This document shows, piece after piece, positions 43,136 through 51,925 of a stretch of 55,906 bases of DNA. The DNA lies in the NCBI GenBank assembly GCA_905480595.1, contig CAJQQY010000019.1, positions 1 through 55,906 of the forward strand. Reading direction: 5' to 3'. The notes beneath the pieces were generated by a model, which saw nothing but the letters and a program-made list of their open reading frames with translations, was not told where the DNA came from and ran no database searches. This DNA is from an uncultured Saprospiraceae bacterium (GTDB lineage Bacteria > Bacteroidota > Bacteroidia > Chitinophagales > Saprospiraceae). A program made the translations under genes and the position numbers. Each line of letters opens with the position of its first letter. The stretch's first letter is position 1.

Positions 43136-44260
43136 CTAATTCATCAGATGATCTGACACCTTCAACCCTTTCTCTTCCCAATATTCATCGGTATGAAATG
43201 CAAAAGCGGAGGGCGAATATTTCCCCACAAAATCTACTTTAGCCTTTTTTGGAACTTCCAAATTTAAAAGATGATAAGCTGCATTGACAAAAAGTCGTCG
43301 CACTTCTTCGTCAGTCATGTCTGTGGCTGCACCAATAGTTGAAGTGACAGATTGGCCTTTTTTGCCATTTGCTATTTGAAAAGATTTTGTCCAAACTATT
43401 GGCGGCATTGGTTCATTTGGATTGTATTTTTTTGACTGACTCTCCGTTGCAATTTTTTTATCAGATTCTTTCATTCCATAAAAAGGATCAGTTTTATCAT
43501 GAGGATCAGTTCGATCAATCGTCTGACCCAAAATAATAGATTGTGCATCGCCACCCATCGGCATTCTAATTCCATAAACATCAGAAGGCCCCCACATTGC
43601 ACCATTTTCTATTCCATTGACCAAAGGATGATTTTCAGCATTGGGAGCGATGATACCACGAGCACTTTGCTGTTGATGATGACCATGGTGGGAGTACCAT
43701 GTTTCGCCTAAGATCTTTTTTCCAAAACCTAAATGCCAATCTTTTTTTTCTCCATTATAGTTCCAACCGTAGTGAGCGAAGGGATGATTTTTATCTTTAA
43801 AATTAAAGGCATGAGTCGAGGTGCGAATGGCCAACAAAGGTTTTCCTTCCAAAAGATAATTTTCAAAATGTTGCATTTGCTCCTCTGACAATGCTCGAAA
43901 CCTAGTCAATAATATCATTAAATCTGCTTCCTTCAATTGTTCCATTCCTGGAATATTAAAGCTATAATTTGGATCAATCATCCCTGGTTTTTCAGGATCT
44001 TGAGCAAACAAAACGGTACAATCAAACCCATGATATTCCGTTAAAATTTTGGCCAATTGTGGAAGTGATTCTTCGGAGCGATATTCTTCGTCACCTGAAA
44101 TTAGGACGATATGTTTAGCTTTGGGATTATTTTTGGATTTGTAGTTGACCCATTGGATTGGCTTTTGCATTTCTTTTTTTTCATCAAGAATAGAAGTTTG
44201 AGTTGATTGATCTTCGCAGCTAAAAAAAGAAATGAGGAAAATGAAAACTATAAATCTCAT
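43136..44260 (-). CDS. ThuA domain lipoprotein
   Basis: 374 residues. Short lipoprotein signal MRFIVFIFLISFFSCED. ThuA-like (class I glutamine-amidotransferase-like) fold at about 45-250: KHIVLISGDEEYRSEESLPQL, FDCTVLFAQDPE, ADLMILLTRFRALSEEQMQH, LLAIRTSTHAFNF, SHHGHHQQQSARGII. ThuA proteins appear in sugar (trehalose-type) metabolism; in Bacteroidota and Planctomycetes secreted forms are found with PVC-type cytochrome proteins, as here. It is transcribed downstream of the large PVC-type gene, with a dispersed repeat between them. ATG at 44260. Confidence 0.88.
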   Translation of the reverse strand: MRFIVFIFLISFFSCEDQSTQTSILDEKKEMQKPIQWVNYKSKNNPKAKHIVLISGDEEYRSEESLPQLAKILTEYHGFDCTVLFAQDPEKPGMIDPNYSFNIPGMEQLKEADLMILLTRFRALSEEQMQHFENYLLEGKPLLAIRTSTHAFNFKDKNHPFAHYGWNYNGEKKDWHLGFGKKILGETWYSHHGHHQQQSARGIIAPNAENHPLVNGIENGAMWGPSDVYGIRMPMGGDAQSIILGQTIDRTDPHDKTDPFYGMKESDKKIATESQSKKYNPNEPMPPIVWTKSFQIANGKKGQSVTSTIGAATDMTDEEVRRLFVNAAYHLLNLEVPKKAKVDFVGKYSPSAFAFHTDEYWEEKGLKVSDHLMN

Positions 44261-44278
44261 GATTTTTATTTTAAAAAT

Positions 44279-44388
44279 GATGTAACACGGATGTCGCGGA
44301 TTAAGTGAATTTTAGCGGATTTTACGATGACAATATGCTGGGGATAATCCGTGCAAACCCGCTTGATCCGCGGCATTCATATTCTATC
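44279..44388. repeat. Dispersed palindromic repeat, copy B (~110 bp)
   Basis: Inverted ends: GATGTAACACGGATGTCGCG (44279 on) matches the reverse complement of 44361-44388 through ATGCCGCGGATCAAG. The internal GAATTTTAGCGGATTTTACG matches copy A (24716-24857, opposite orientation) at almost every position. It separates the ThuA and PVC-type genes. Confidence 0.75.
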
Positions 44389-44400
44389 AAAAGTTATTTT

Positions 44401-47400
44401 TTAATTTACCAAATCTTTCCCCTTTTTAGTTTTATGAGGATGCATTTTGAGTAATTCCTCAGCTGTATAAAATCCATCCTGCTCTGAAATTTCTCCACGG
44501 ATTTCCTTCACTTTATCAGAAGAAATCACCGACCCTCGATTTCCAAATCTATTTCTTACATAAGTTAAAACCGCCGCTACTTCTTCATCGTTCATTAACC
44601 CTTCAAAAGGAGTCATCGGAACCAAACCTTTATACTCTCGATTCAAAACAGTCATCGGACCATAGACACCTTTTAAGGTTAATTTGATTAAACGATCTTC
44701 ATTTTCATTCACCCATTTCGATTGGCGGAGTGGAGGATAACCTGCTGAAGCAAGACCTTGGCCTTGCGCTTGATGACAAGTTCCACAGTAAGCTTCTCGC
44801 TCGTACAATTCTTTTCCTTTGATAAATAGCTCTCGATCAGCACCTTCGAGATGCGTTCGGATTTCAGTCTTTTTGACCTCCAAATTCTTTCCTTGCAAAT
44901 GCGCCATTCCTCTGGTGTGAGCAGGTTTCATCCATTCATCCAAAGGATGCTTTCCAGCCTCCTCCAAAATTTTTAAACCATCATTTGCATCCAACCAAGT
45001 CGCTGCAGTAATCGCTTCCAAACGCACTCGACCATTTTCATCACTAGCAGCTTTAAACAATAAATCAACTTGGTTCTCAATTTGGTGACCAGAGTAACGC
45101 AAGACTTGAACAGCCGCTGCTCGTGCTCTAAAATCCTTTGCTTCCAAAAGTTGTAACATTATATTTACATCTACTTTGTTTAAGCCCCAGGTCACCCAAA
45201 GTGCTTCCAATAAATGATGTTCGTATCGTTCATTCTTTTTATCCAAATTTCCGACCCAAGAATTTAGAGCAGTTAAAACGTCCTTCGTGTTTCTGCCACG
45301 CAACTCTCGACGAGATCGGTACCGAGTACGATACTCAGGTAATTTTAAATTTCCCAAAAGCGTCAAAATTGGAGCATCCGCAATTTCCGCAGGTTGCACC
45401 AAAGGACGAGAAGGATAAGTGATTCGATACACTCGTCCATGCACATGATCTCGCAACGGGTCACGCGCATTGTGTTGCATATGACCTATCAAGACATTGT
45501 GCCAATCAATAAAATACAATGAACCATCAGGAGCAAATTCCATATCGACCGGTCGGAAATTTTGATCGCTTCCATCCACTAAGTCATGCCGTAAATCCAA
45601 ATGAAAACCAGTCCCATTTTGCGAAATTTTATATTGTCGCATCCCTAAAAAACCTATCGCATTGTTGATCAATAAATCACCTTGAATTTCATCTGGAAAA
45701 TGTCTGCTTGAGACAAATTCTAAACCTGAAGTTGGTCGCACTTTTTCATCATCATTCAACATTGAAAGTGCTTTGTCATTGCCTTGACCATAACGAGGTT
45801 TGATCGTACTTGGCAACATCCATCTAATTTCAGGGCCAGAAGTTTCCGCAAAAATATTTTGTCCCCAATCATCGAAGGCAATGCCCCAAGGATTTGGAAT
45901 TGGAATTTGAGCAGTACGTTCTAGATGTTTTCGTTGAGGACTGTAGCGATAAAATCCACCATTGGTTGCTCGAACTGGCCCGTAAGGAGTTTCCACATTG
46001 GTATGTAGAAAAACACCTTCTCCCATAAAAAGTGCACCCGATGGATCAGCACAAAATGCACTAATCACATGATGTGTATCATGGTCATCGAAACCACTCA
46101 AAATGATTTCTACTTTGTCTGCTTTGTCGTCGCCATCGGTATCGGAATATAATTTGAAGTTCGTTCCTTGGGAAATGTAAACACCTTCGGGTGCAAATTC
46201 AAAACCAACAGGAATGTGCAAGTTGTCAGCAAAGACAGTTTGTTTGTCTGCTTTGTTATCGCCATCAGTATCTTCCAAAATCAATAATTTATCATTCGGT
46301 TTTGGATCGCCCGGTTTGTAGTGAGGATAGGTCGGCATGACTGCTACCCAAAGTCTTCCTTTGTTATCAAAAGACAATTGAACTGGATTCGCTAAATCTG
46401 GAAATTCTTTTTCTGAAGCGAATAATTCAACTTGATAACCTTCGGGCGTTTTAATAGTTGATAAGGCATCTTCGCCATATAAATATTGATCTTTTCCTCG
46501 TCCGTAGTCACCCACTTTGTAGTTGGTAGGAACTGCTGGCAATTGATGCGTTTGCGCATCGGCAGCAGCGAGATCCATTTTTTCGCCATGTACAGCTTTC
46601 CAAATAGCTTGATCTCGCAAGGCAGTCATTTCTCTTTTTTTCTTTATTTCATCTGGATAATTGTCAGGGCCGAATGGATTGTATCGACGACCAAAAACAT
46701 GAACGCCATTGGGACTTTTAAAGTCGTCATGCCAAAACCAGTTTTTTTCCAAAACAGATTCTAGGACTAATTGTCGATGTGATTCCGCTTTGGTTTTCGC
46801 ATTTCCAAAAGTTTGATCGACCAATAATTTGGCAAATTTTTGATAGCCTAAATCGTTGAGTTGAAAACCGTCGATGGTTAATTGTTCGCCACTCGCAAAC
46901 CATTTTTGTGTTGGAGAAAAAACATCGAGGAAAGGGATTTTATTTTTCTCTGCTATTTTTTGGATAGCATCAGCGTACATTTTTAAGTTGACATTTTCTT
47001 TTTTTCCATCAGGCAAATCATATTTGTCAGACAAATCTTGAAAAGCGATGGGCGACACTAAAATTAATTGTGGCGCAGATTTTCCATTGTATTCTTGAGC
47101 AAATGTATGTTGGATAAATGCCTCCAACTCTCCTTCGAAATTGGCTAAACCTTCTGCTCCTTCAAACGATTCATTGTAGCCAAAAAAAGCAAAAATCATA
47201 TCAGTCTCCAATCGAGTCAGCCATTGGTCAGGTGTTTCGAAGTGTCCCTGACTGTGAGAAAAATTAGCCAACTCATCTTGAAATTTTTCAGCACCTAAAA
47301 ATGCCCAAGGAGAAAACCGTCCTGAGTGAGGACGAAATCCTGGCGTGTTTCCACCATCGCACATGTTGCGTATGAACAGTTCGTGATCGGGATAACGTAG

Positions 47401-47595
47401 ATGGAGTTCTGTTTCGAAATGCCCAAAGTTGAGCATACGAGAGCAGAGGTTATTTCCGATTAAAGCGATGTGTTGATTTTTGGAAATGGGGAGGTTGTGT
47501 GATGCTGATTGTTTTTCTGAGGTGCAACTCGCTAGGAAAAGGATGGCGAGGATTGCGATAAGTAGTCTGTGGTTGAGTTGGTTTATTCGTTTCAA
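44401..47595 (-). CDS. Large lipoprotein: SGNH hydrolase + PVC-type beta-propeller + HEAT + cytochrome c
   Basis: 1,064 residues. Lipoprotein signal ends LFLASCTS. Domains: SGNH/GDSL-like hydrolase (about 40-270, with GNNLCSRM as block I and DGFQLNDLGYQKFA as the last block); PVC-type dehydrogenase-like beta-propeller (about 375-745: AVMPTYPHYKPGDPKPND, IPVGFEFAPEGVYISQGTNF, HHVISAFCADPSGALFMGEG); HEAT repeats (about 760-930); cytochrome c with CGTCHQAQGQG (about 950) and the distal Met region MTPFEGLMNDEEVAAVLTYV. Such proteins are thought to oxidise sugars or other organics outside the cell. The start codon is TTG (47595): no ATG lies between it and the upstream stop, and it gives a correct signal peptide. 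The ThuA gene follows. Confidence 0.9.
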   Translation of the reverse strand: MKRINQLNHRLLIAILAILFLASCTSEKQSASHNLPISKNQHIALIGNNLCSRMLNFGHFETELHLRYPDHELFIRNMCDGGNTPGFRPHSGRFSPWAFLGAEKFQDELANFSHSQGHFETPDQWLTRLETDMIFAFFGYNESFEGAEGLANFEGELEAFIQHTFAQEYNGKSAPQLILVSPIAFQDLSDKYDLPDGKKENVNLKMYADAIQKIAEKNKIPFLDVFSPTQKWFASGEQLTIDGFQLNDLGYQKFAKLLVDQTFGNAKTKAESHRQLVLESVLEKNWFWHDDFKSPNGVHVFGRRYNPFGPDNYPDEIKKKREMTALRDQAIWKAVHGEKMDLAAADAQTHQLPAVPTNYKVGDYGRGKDQYLYGEDALSTIKTPEGYQVELFASEKEFPDLANPVQLSFDNKGRLWVAVMPTYPHYKPGDPKPNDKLLILEDTDGDNKADKQTVFADNLHIPVGFEFAPEGVYISQGTNFKLYSDTDGDDKADKVEIILSGFDDHDTHHVISAFCADPSGALFMGEGVFLHTNVETPYGPVRATNGGFYRYSPQRKHLERTAQIPIPNPWGIAFDDWGQNIFAETSGPEIRWMLPSTIKPRYGQGNDKALSMLNDDEKVRPTSGLEFVSSRHFPDEIQGDLLINNAIGFLGMRQYKISQNGTGFHLDLRHDLVDGSDQNFRPVDMEFAPDGSLYFIDWHNVLIGHMQHNARDPLRDHVHGRVYRITYPSRPLVQPAEIADAPILTLLGNLKLPEYRTRYRSRRELRGRNTKDVLTALNSWVGNLDKKNERYEHHLLEALWVTWGLNKVDVNIMLQLLEAKDFRARAAAVQVLRYSGHQIENQVDLLFKAASDENGRVRLEAITAATWLDANDGLKILEEAGKHPLDEWMKPAHTRGMAHLQGKNLEVKKTEIRTHLEGADRELFIKGKELYEREAYCGTCHQAQGQGLASAGYPPLRQSKWVNENEDRLIKLTLKGVYGPMTVLNREYKGLVPMTPFEGLMNDEEVAAVLTYVRNRFGNRGSVISSDKVKEIRGEISEQDGFYTAEELLKMHPHKTKKGKDLVN

Positions 47596-47918
47596 TTTTG
47601 TTCTATTTTAAAAAGTAGGGAAGATAGGGAATTGAAATGAAAATTAGAAAAAAGGAATGTTCAGTTGTAGAAAGAATATTTAATTATACTTATTTATTTG
47701 TAGGACAAAGTCTATTGCGGTTATGTTGCAATCGCTAATTAGTTAGAAACCATTTTCTTATTAGACTTATCATATTTTGTTGAAGGGTAATTTATTTAGA
47801 AAACTGAAGCTTAAAAATCTTGGTGTATACCAAGATTTGACAAATAGTATTTATTGACCTTTGTTTCGAAATGAATTCTAATATGATTTTTTTGTCACAA
47901 AAGTAATACAAGTCAATT
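47596..47918. other. 323-nt divergent region with a 24-nt palindrome
   Basis: Between the PVC-type gene (minus) and the hydrolase gene (plus). AAATCTTGGT and ACCAAGATTT form a perfect 10-bp inverted repeat around GTAT at 47815-47838, about 80 nt before the hydrolase ATG; it could be an operator. Otherwise AT-rich with no gene. Confidence 0.55.
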
Positions 47919-48818
47919 ATGAGTAGATCAATGCAATCACAAAAATGGTTAGATACCAAACTATATCCTTTTGAAAATAAATATCTCCATTTAGAGGCAG
48001 GCGAAATGCACTATATAGACGAAGGCGAGGGAGATGTTATTTTATTTATACATGGAACTCCTTCGTGGTCATTTCTATACAGAGGTTTTATCTCTTCATT
48101 GTCAAAAAAATATAGATGTATAGCTATCGATCACATAGGTTTTGGACTATCTGAAAAACCTAAGGATTTTGATGGTAGGCCTGAATCTCATTCAAAGAAT
48201 TTATCTGAATTTATAGAGAAACTTAATATTAAAAATATAACAATTGTAGTTCATGATTTTGGAGGGCCAATTGGTCTTTCTTCAGCTATTCAAAATCACA
48301 ATAGAATCAAAAAAGTGGTTTTATTTAATACCTGGCTTTGGGAAACTAAAAATAATCCTGCTGCACAAAAAGTGGATAAAATAATTAATAGTGGAATAGG
48401 CAAATTCCTCTATTTAAGAATGAACTTTTCACCTAAATTTTTATTGAAAAAAGGGTTTTATGAAAAGAAAAATTTATCCAAAAATATTCATAAACAATAC
48501 ATTTATCCCTTTCCAAATAAATCCTCTCGAATCTCATTATTGAATATTGGAAAATCATTAGTCGGCTCATCCGATTGGTATCAAAAGCAATGGAATAAAT
48601 TAGATAAGCTGGAACAAAAACCGTGGCTTATACTTTGGGGAACAAAAGATGAATTTTTAACCACGGAATATTTAGCTAGGTGGAAAAAGAAATTACCAAA
48701 TGCTATTATCAAGAATTATGAATGTGGTCATTTTATACAAGAAGAAAAAACAAAAGAAACTATTCAGGAAATTGAAAAATTTATGCAGCTGACTAACCAC
48801 CGTTCGGCTAATCCCTAA
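47919..48818 (+). CDS. Alpha/beta hydrolase, haloalkane dehalogenase-like
   Basis: 299 residues, cytoplasmic (no signal). HGTPSWSFLYRGF (oxyanion loop, about 46-58), nucleophile elbow VHDFGGPIGL with catalytic Asp (about 112), and the late His in ECGHFIQEEKT (about 270). The Asp nucleophile in HDFGG and the Trp after HGTPS are the pattern of haloalkane dehalogenases and related epoxide/haloacid hydrolases; many bacterial members annotated this way act on other substrates. ATG at 47919. A lone gene with a palindrome upstream. Convergent with the next gene. Confidence 0.85.
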   Translation: MSRSMQSQKWLDTKLYPFENKYLHLEAGEMHYIDEGEGDVILFIHGTPSWSFLYRGFISSLSKKYRCIAIDHIGFGLSEKPKDFDGRPESHSKNLSEFIEKLNIKNITIVVHDFGGPIGLSSAIQNHNRIKKVVLFNTWLWETKNNPAAQKVDKIINSGIGKFLYLRMNFSPKFLLKKGFYEKKNLSKNIHKQYIYPFPNKSSRISLLNIGKSLVGSSDWYQKQWNKLDKLEQKPWLILWGTKDEFLTTEYLARWKKKLPNAIIKNYECGHFIQEEKTKETIQEIEKFMQLTNHRSANP

Positions 48819-48870
48819 TTTGAAAATCATAGAATAGTAAGGCTAGCGAATAAAAAAATTTACCGTTTTA

Positions 48871-49461
48871 TCAAAAACCTCCTTCCTCATAAATGCTAAA
48901 ATCAGAGATACTGATTTGTTTAGTTGGGGTAATTTCAAATAAGACTTCCGCATCTTGATCATCATAAATATTATCAATAGTTTCTACATGATATTTTAAA
49001 AACCAATCATTATATTTTTCATTAAATTCAAAGATGGTACTAGCAGCAGTTCTAGTGGACATACCAGCATAATGAGAAATAGTTAAGCTATAATTTTCAA
49101 TTTCAATACCTGAGTAAAAATTACTTCCTGCATATGGACCTTCCATTAAGCTATAAATCAAATTATCATTTTGAACTCTTTTTGATAGCTGAGAAGAATC
49201 CTGACCTATCAAAATAATTAAAGGTCGTGCATATCCTTCACTTTCAAAATCGTCAGGATCTTCATTTTTACTTTTTAAAACTAAAACAAAATCTTTGAGC
49301 ATATCCTTATTCAAATATCCACTTGTCCAATCTAGTATTTCGAATTCAGTTGGGATGAATTTTTCAAATTTTACTTGAATTAAGGAATCTATGTTTTGAC
49401 CAAAAAATAAATTTGGGGAGCATAAAAAACTAAGGATTAGAATTAAGTGGTTCAACTTCAC
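48871..49461 (-). CDS. Secreted protein of unknown function
   Basis: 196 residues from a GTG at 49461, with a signal peptide (MKLNHLILILSFLCSPNLFFGQ). The mature part starts with a phrase seen in several bacteroidetal secreted proteins (FEILDWTSGYLNKDMLKDFVLVLK, like FG-GAP-type repeats of the form G-D-L-N-K-D-x-x-x-D), followed by RPLIILIGQ and GMSTRTAASTIFEFNEKYNDWFLKY. Resembles small exported proteins with an FG-GAP-like N-terminal half; function unknown. Isolated; 726 nt of empty DNA lies upstream. Confidence 0.75.
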   Translation of the reverse strand: MKLNHLILILSFLCSPNLFFGQNIDSLIQVKFEKFIPTEFEILDWTSGYLNKDMLKDFVLVLKSKNEDPDDFESEGYARPLIILIGQDSSQLSKRVQNDNLIYSLMEGPYAGSNFYSGIEIENYSLTISHYAGMSTRTAASTIFEFNEKYNDWFLKYHVETIDNIYDDQDAEVLFEITPTKQISISDFSIYEEGGF

Positions 49462-50187
49462 GTGCTATATTTTTTGAAATCAATTTATAAAGATGATTAG
49501 CAGAACTGGGAAAAAACGACAATTTGAATATTAGAAATTGCTAAGCGTAAAATTAAGAATTCTGGTTTATTTAATTACCGCTTGCCAAAACCGATAAAAC
49601 CATAAACATCGTCGCTAGCCTTTTTATTCCCTATTCTCTTGAATAAAGTTTTAGGAGGGGTGAAATTTTTAAAATTCATATATTTAAGATTTTGAATGAA
49701 TATTTATTAGATTGTATTTTTTTTGTTTTAAACGGTGAAATGGAATATGTGAATCTCCCTTAATATGTTTGAATATAAGAACCTTATTTTCTTTTAAGTT
49801 TATTGTATTTATTGTCGTTTTACCAATCTCAAAACCTCCCTTAATTTACCAAATACTTTCATGTCAGCTTAAAAGTTGGTGCTAAGAAATGTTTCTTTCT
49901 TTTGCATCCGATGCCTGCATCATAGAATTTTTTACATCAAACTTTTCTTTTGAAAGATGATATAATCTAATTTTTTAAAGACGCTAGCTTCTATTAATTG
50001 AGATGACATAATTCTTCTTCTTTTTCTGATAATCAACAAAATATCAGAACCTATTTCTTAAGCTTTACGTAAAGAATTGGGAAGAAATGGAAGAGAGGAA
50101 TATTAAAATAAGCACCATTTTAGAATCCAAGAGTTCAAAATACTGTTTTAGTAGAAAGCTTGGCGGAGATGAAAGGAACAGTTTTTT
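49462..50187. other. 726-nt region without a recognised gene
   Basis: AT-rich, no frame with gene character on either strand, no strong hairpin, tRNA or repeat found. It contains the promoters for the flanking genes and perhaps debris of a lost gene. The J-domain gene starts at its right end without an ATG. Confidence 0.5.
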
Positions 50188-51813
50188 TTGAATAAAAATT
50201 TAGAATTGAAAGATTACTACTACATACTGGGTACTGAAAGAAATGCTTCTGATGAGGAAGTTAAAATGGCTTATAGGAAGTTATCAAGGAAATTTCATCC
50301 TGATGCTAATAATGGAGATGATTTTTATGAAAAAAGATTTAAAGAAATTGTTGAAGCTTTTGAAGTTCTTTCAGTTCAAAAGAAAAGATATGAATACAAT
50401 AGAGAGTTAAATAATTTTTATGATCATTTTAATAGTTATAAGAATCAATCATATAGGGATAGTTATGAGTACTATGGAGAAGATTTAAAAAGTGAAATAG
50501 AAGAAGCTACATTTTTTCAAAAAATCGAAGAAAAGGTTAACTCTATAAGAACTGCCCTGAAAATTGACTTTAAGTCATTGAATGAAAATAGAGCTTTTTT
50601 TATAGCCAAAAGATTAACTTTTTTAGTCGTTATAATTTCTAGTTTATTTGTTTTCTCCATGTTTACAGGGCTTAACTCCGACGTTTTAAAAGGAATTACA
50701 AATAATAATTCAAAAGAAGAAGTAGAAGAGAATTATAAGTATTTTGAAATATTAAAAGACCAATTCGAAAAAGGAGATTATGGACAAGTAGCTGAATATT
50801 TTGAAAAAATAAATCCTGACTTACTTTATTGCAATAGTGAAAGATATCAATACGAAGCGGTTTCGATTATTACCTATTTTAAATTAGGAGATTGGAACTC
50901 TTTAAAAAGATATGAAGATAAAATCTCTACTTTTGATCAGTTGGTAGAAAATATCGACAATAATTCGAAATCTTCTAGTGTTATGGGCTTAAGAGGATGT
51001 AATAATGAGGAAGGATCTGAGGTATTATTTGAAAAAGGGGTAGTCGAAAAAATAAAAAATAGTTTAGAACTAAAACCTGATTTTTTGAAATTAGTTAAGT
51101 CTGAAATTACTAAAGATAAAGATGTTCAGAAAAAAGGATTTAACCAAGTAGCCGTTTATTTGCAGTTTAATAAGAAATGGAGATTGTCTATTTATTCAAA
51201 ACTAATAGAAATTGATTCTAGTATTAGTCTTAGTTTTTATGAATCTGAAATAGAGAAAGTTGCTTTAGAACAGTTGAGTTATAAATATAGTGATTTAGAG
51301 AAAAAAGAGGGCTCGAAAAAAATAGATATAAATACCATTTATGATCCTTATAAAGTTTTAGCCCCAATTAATTTAAAGAATGGAAATTCTCCTTTTTCAA
51401 AGTGTTTCAAAGAAGGTCTTGATCAAAGAAATAATTCTCGATTAATTGTTCATAATCAATCTGAAAGTGATATGGTCTTTTTGCTTAAAGATATTAAGTC
51501 AGGCAAAATAATTAGAAACGAATATATTAACGCTAGAACAAATTATAAATTAAGGTATATTCCAAATGGGGATTATAAGATGATCCAAATTTATGGTGAT
51601 TGTTGGATAGATAAAAATGATATAAAATATTCCTGTGGTGATAAAGGAATGTTTACAAAAGATGTATGGTATGCTATTCCAGAAAAGGATAATGGCATTA
51701 TTAGTATTCCTCAATGTGGAAAGACCTACACGGTTGTAAAAGCCTATCTAAATCCTATCGTTGATGGGAAACTAAAAGTTAAATTCCCTACAGAGGAAGA
51801 AATCTTTAATTAA
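50188..51813 (+). CDS. Membrane-anchored J-domain (DnaJ-like) protein
   Basis: 541 residues. J-domain at residues 6-68 with the essential HPD (37-39) in RKLSRKFHPDANNG. One membrane helix at about 148-170 (LTFLVVIISSLFVFSMFTGL). A helical TPR-like region (about 180-400) and a C-terminal beta domain (about 415-541: RLIVHNQSESDMVFLLKD, IPNGDYKMIQIYGDCW). No Gly/Phe or zinc-finger region, so it is a specialised co-chaperone that recruits DnaK to the membrane rather than a housekeeping DnaJ. A TGA lies five codons upstream and there is no ATG, so the start is TTG at 50188. It is convergent with a TIR effector gene. Confidence 0.85.
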   Translation: MNKNLELKDYYYILGTERNASDEEVKMAYRKLSRKFHPDANNGDDFYEKRFKEIVEAFEVLSVQKKRYEYNRELNNFYDHFNSYKNQSYRDSYEYYGEDLKSEIEEATFFQKIEEKVNSIRTALKIDFKSLNENRAFFIAKRLTFLVVIISSLFVFSMFTGLNSDVLKGITNNNSKEEVEENYKYFEILKDQFEKGDYGQVAEYFEKINPDLLYCNSERYQYEAVSIITYFKLGDWNSLKRYEDKISTFDQLVENIDNNSKSSSVMGLRGCNNEEGSEVLFEKGVVEKIKNSLELKPDFLKLVKSEITKDKDVQKKGFNQVAVYLQFNKKWRLSIYSKLIEIDSSISLSFYESEIEKVALEQLSYKYSDLEKKEGSKKIDINTIYDPYKVLAPINLKNGNSPFSKCFKEGLDQRNNSRLIVHNQSESDMVFLLKDIKSGKIIRNEYINARTNYKLRYIPNGDYKMIQIYGDCWIDKNDIKYSCGDKGMFTKDVWYAIPEKDNGIISIPQCGKTYTVVKAYLNPIVDGKLKVKFPTEEEIFN

Positions 51814-51925
51814 TTTTCCTTTGTTCAATTCCGTTGTCCCTTCTATCCCCCTAGCTCCAATCCTGTAAATAAAAATTGTCGTGTCGTTAGCGATTTTTTT
51901 TTGAATTAATGAATGTTGTTAAGAA

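Noticed and set aside
51841-51910. Terminator between the convergent J-domain and TIR genes
   Set aside because: A T-run is present but the best stem is only a few pairs with gaps, so I do not call it.
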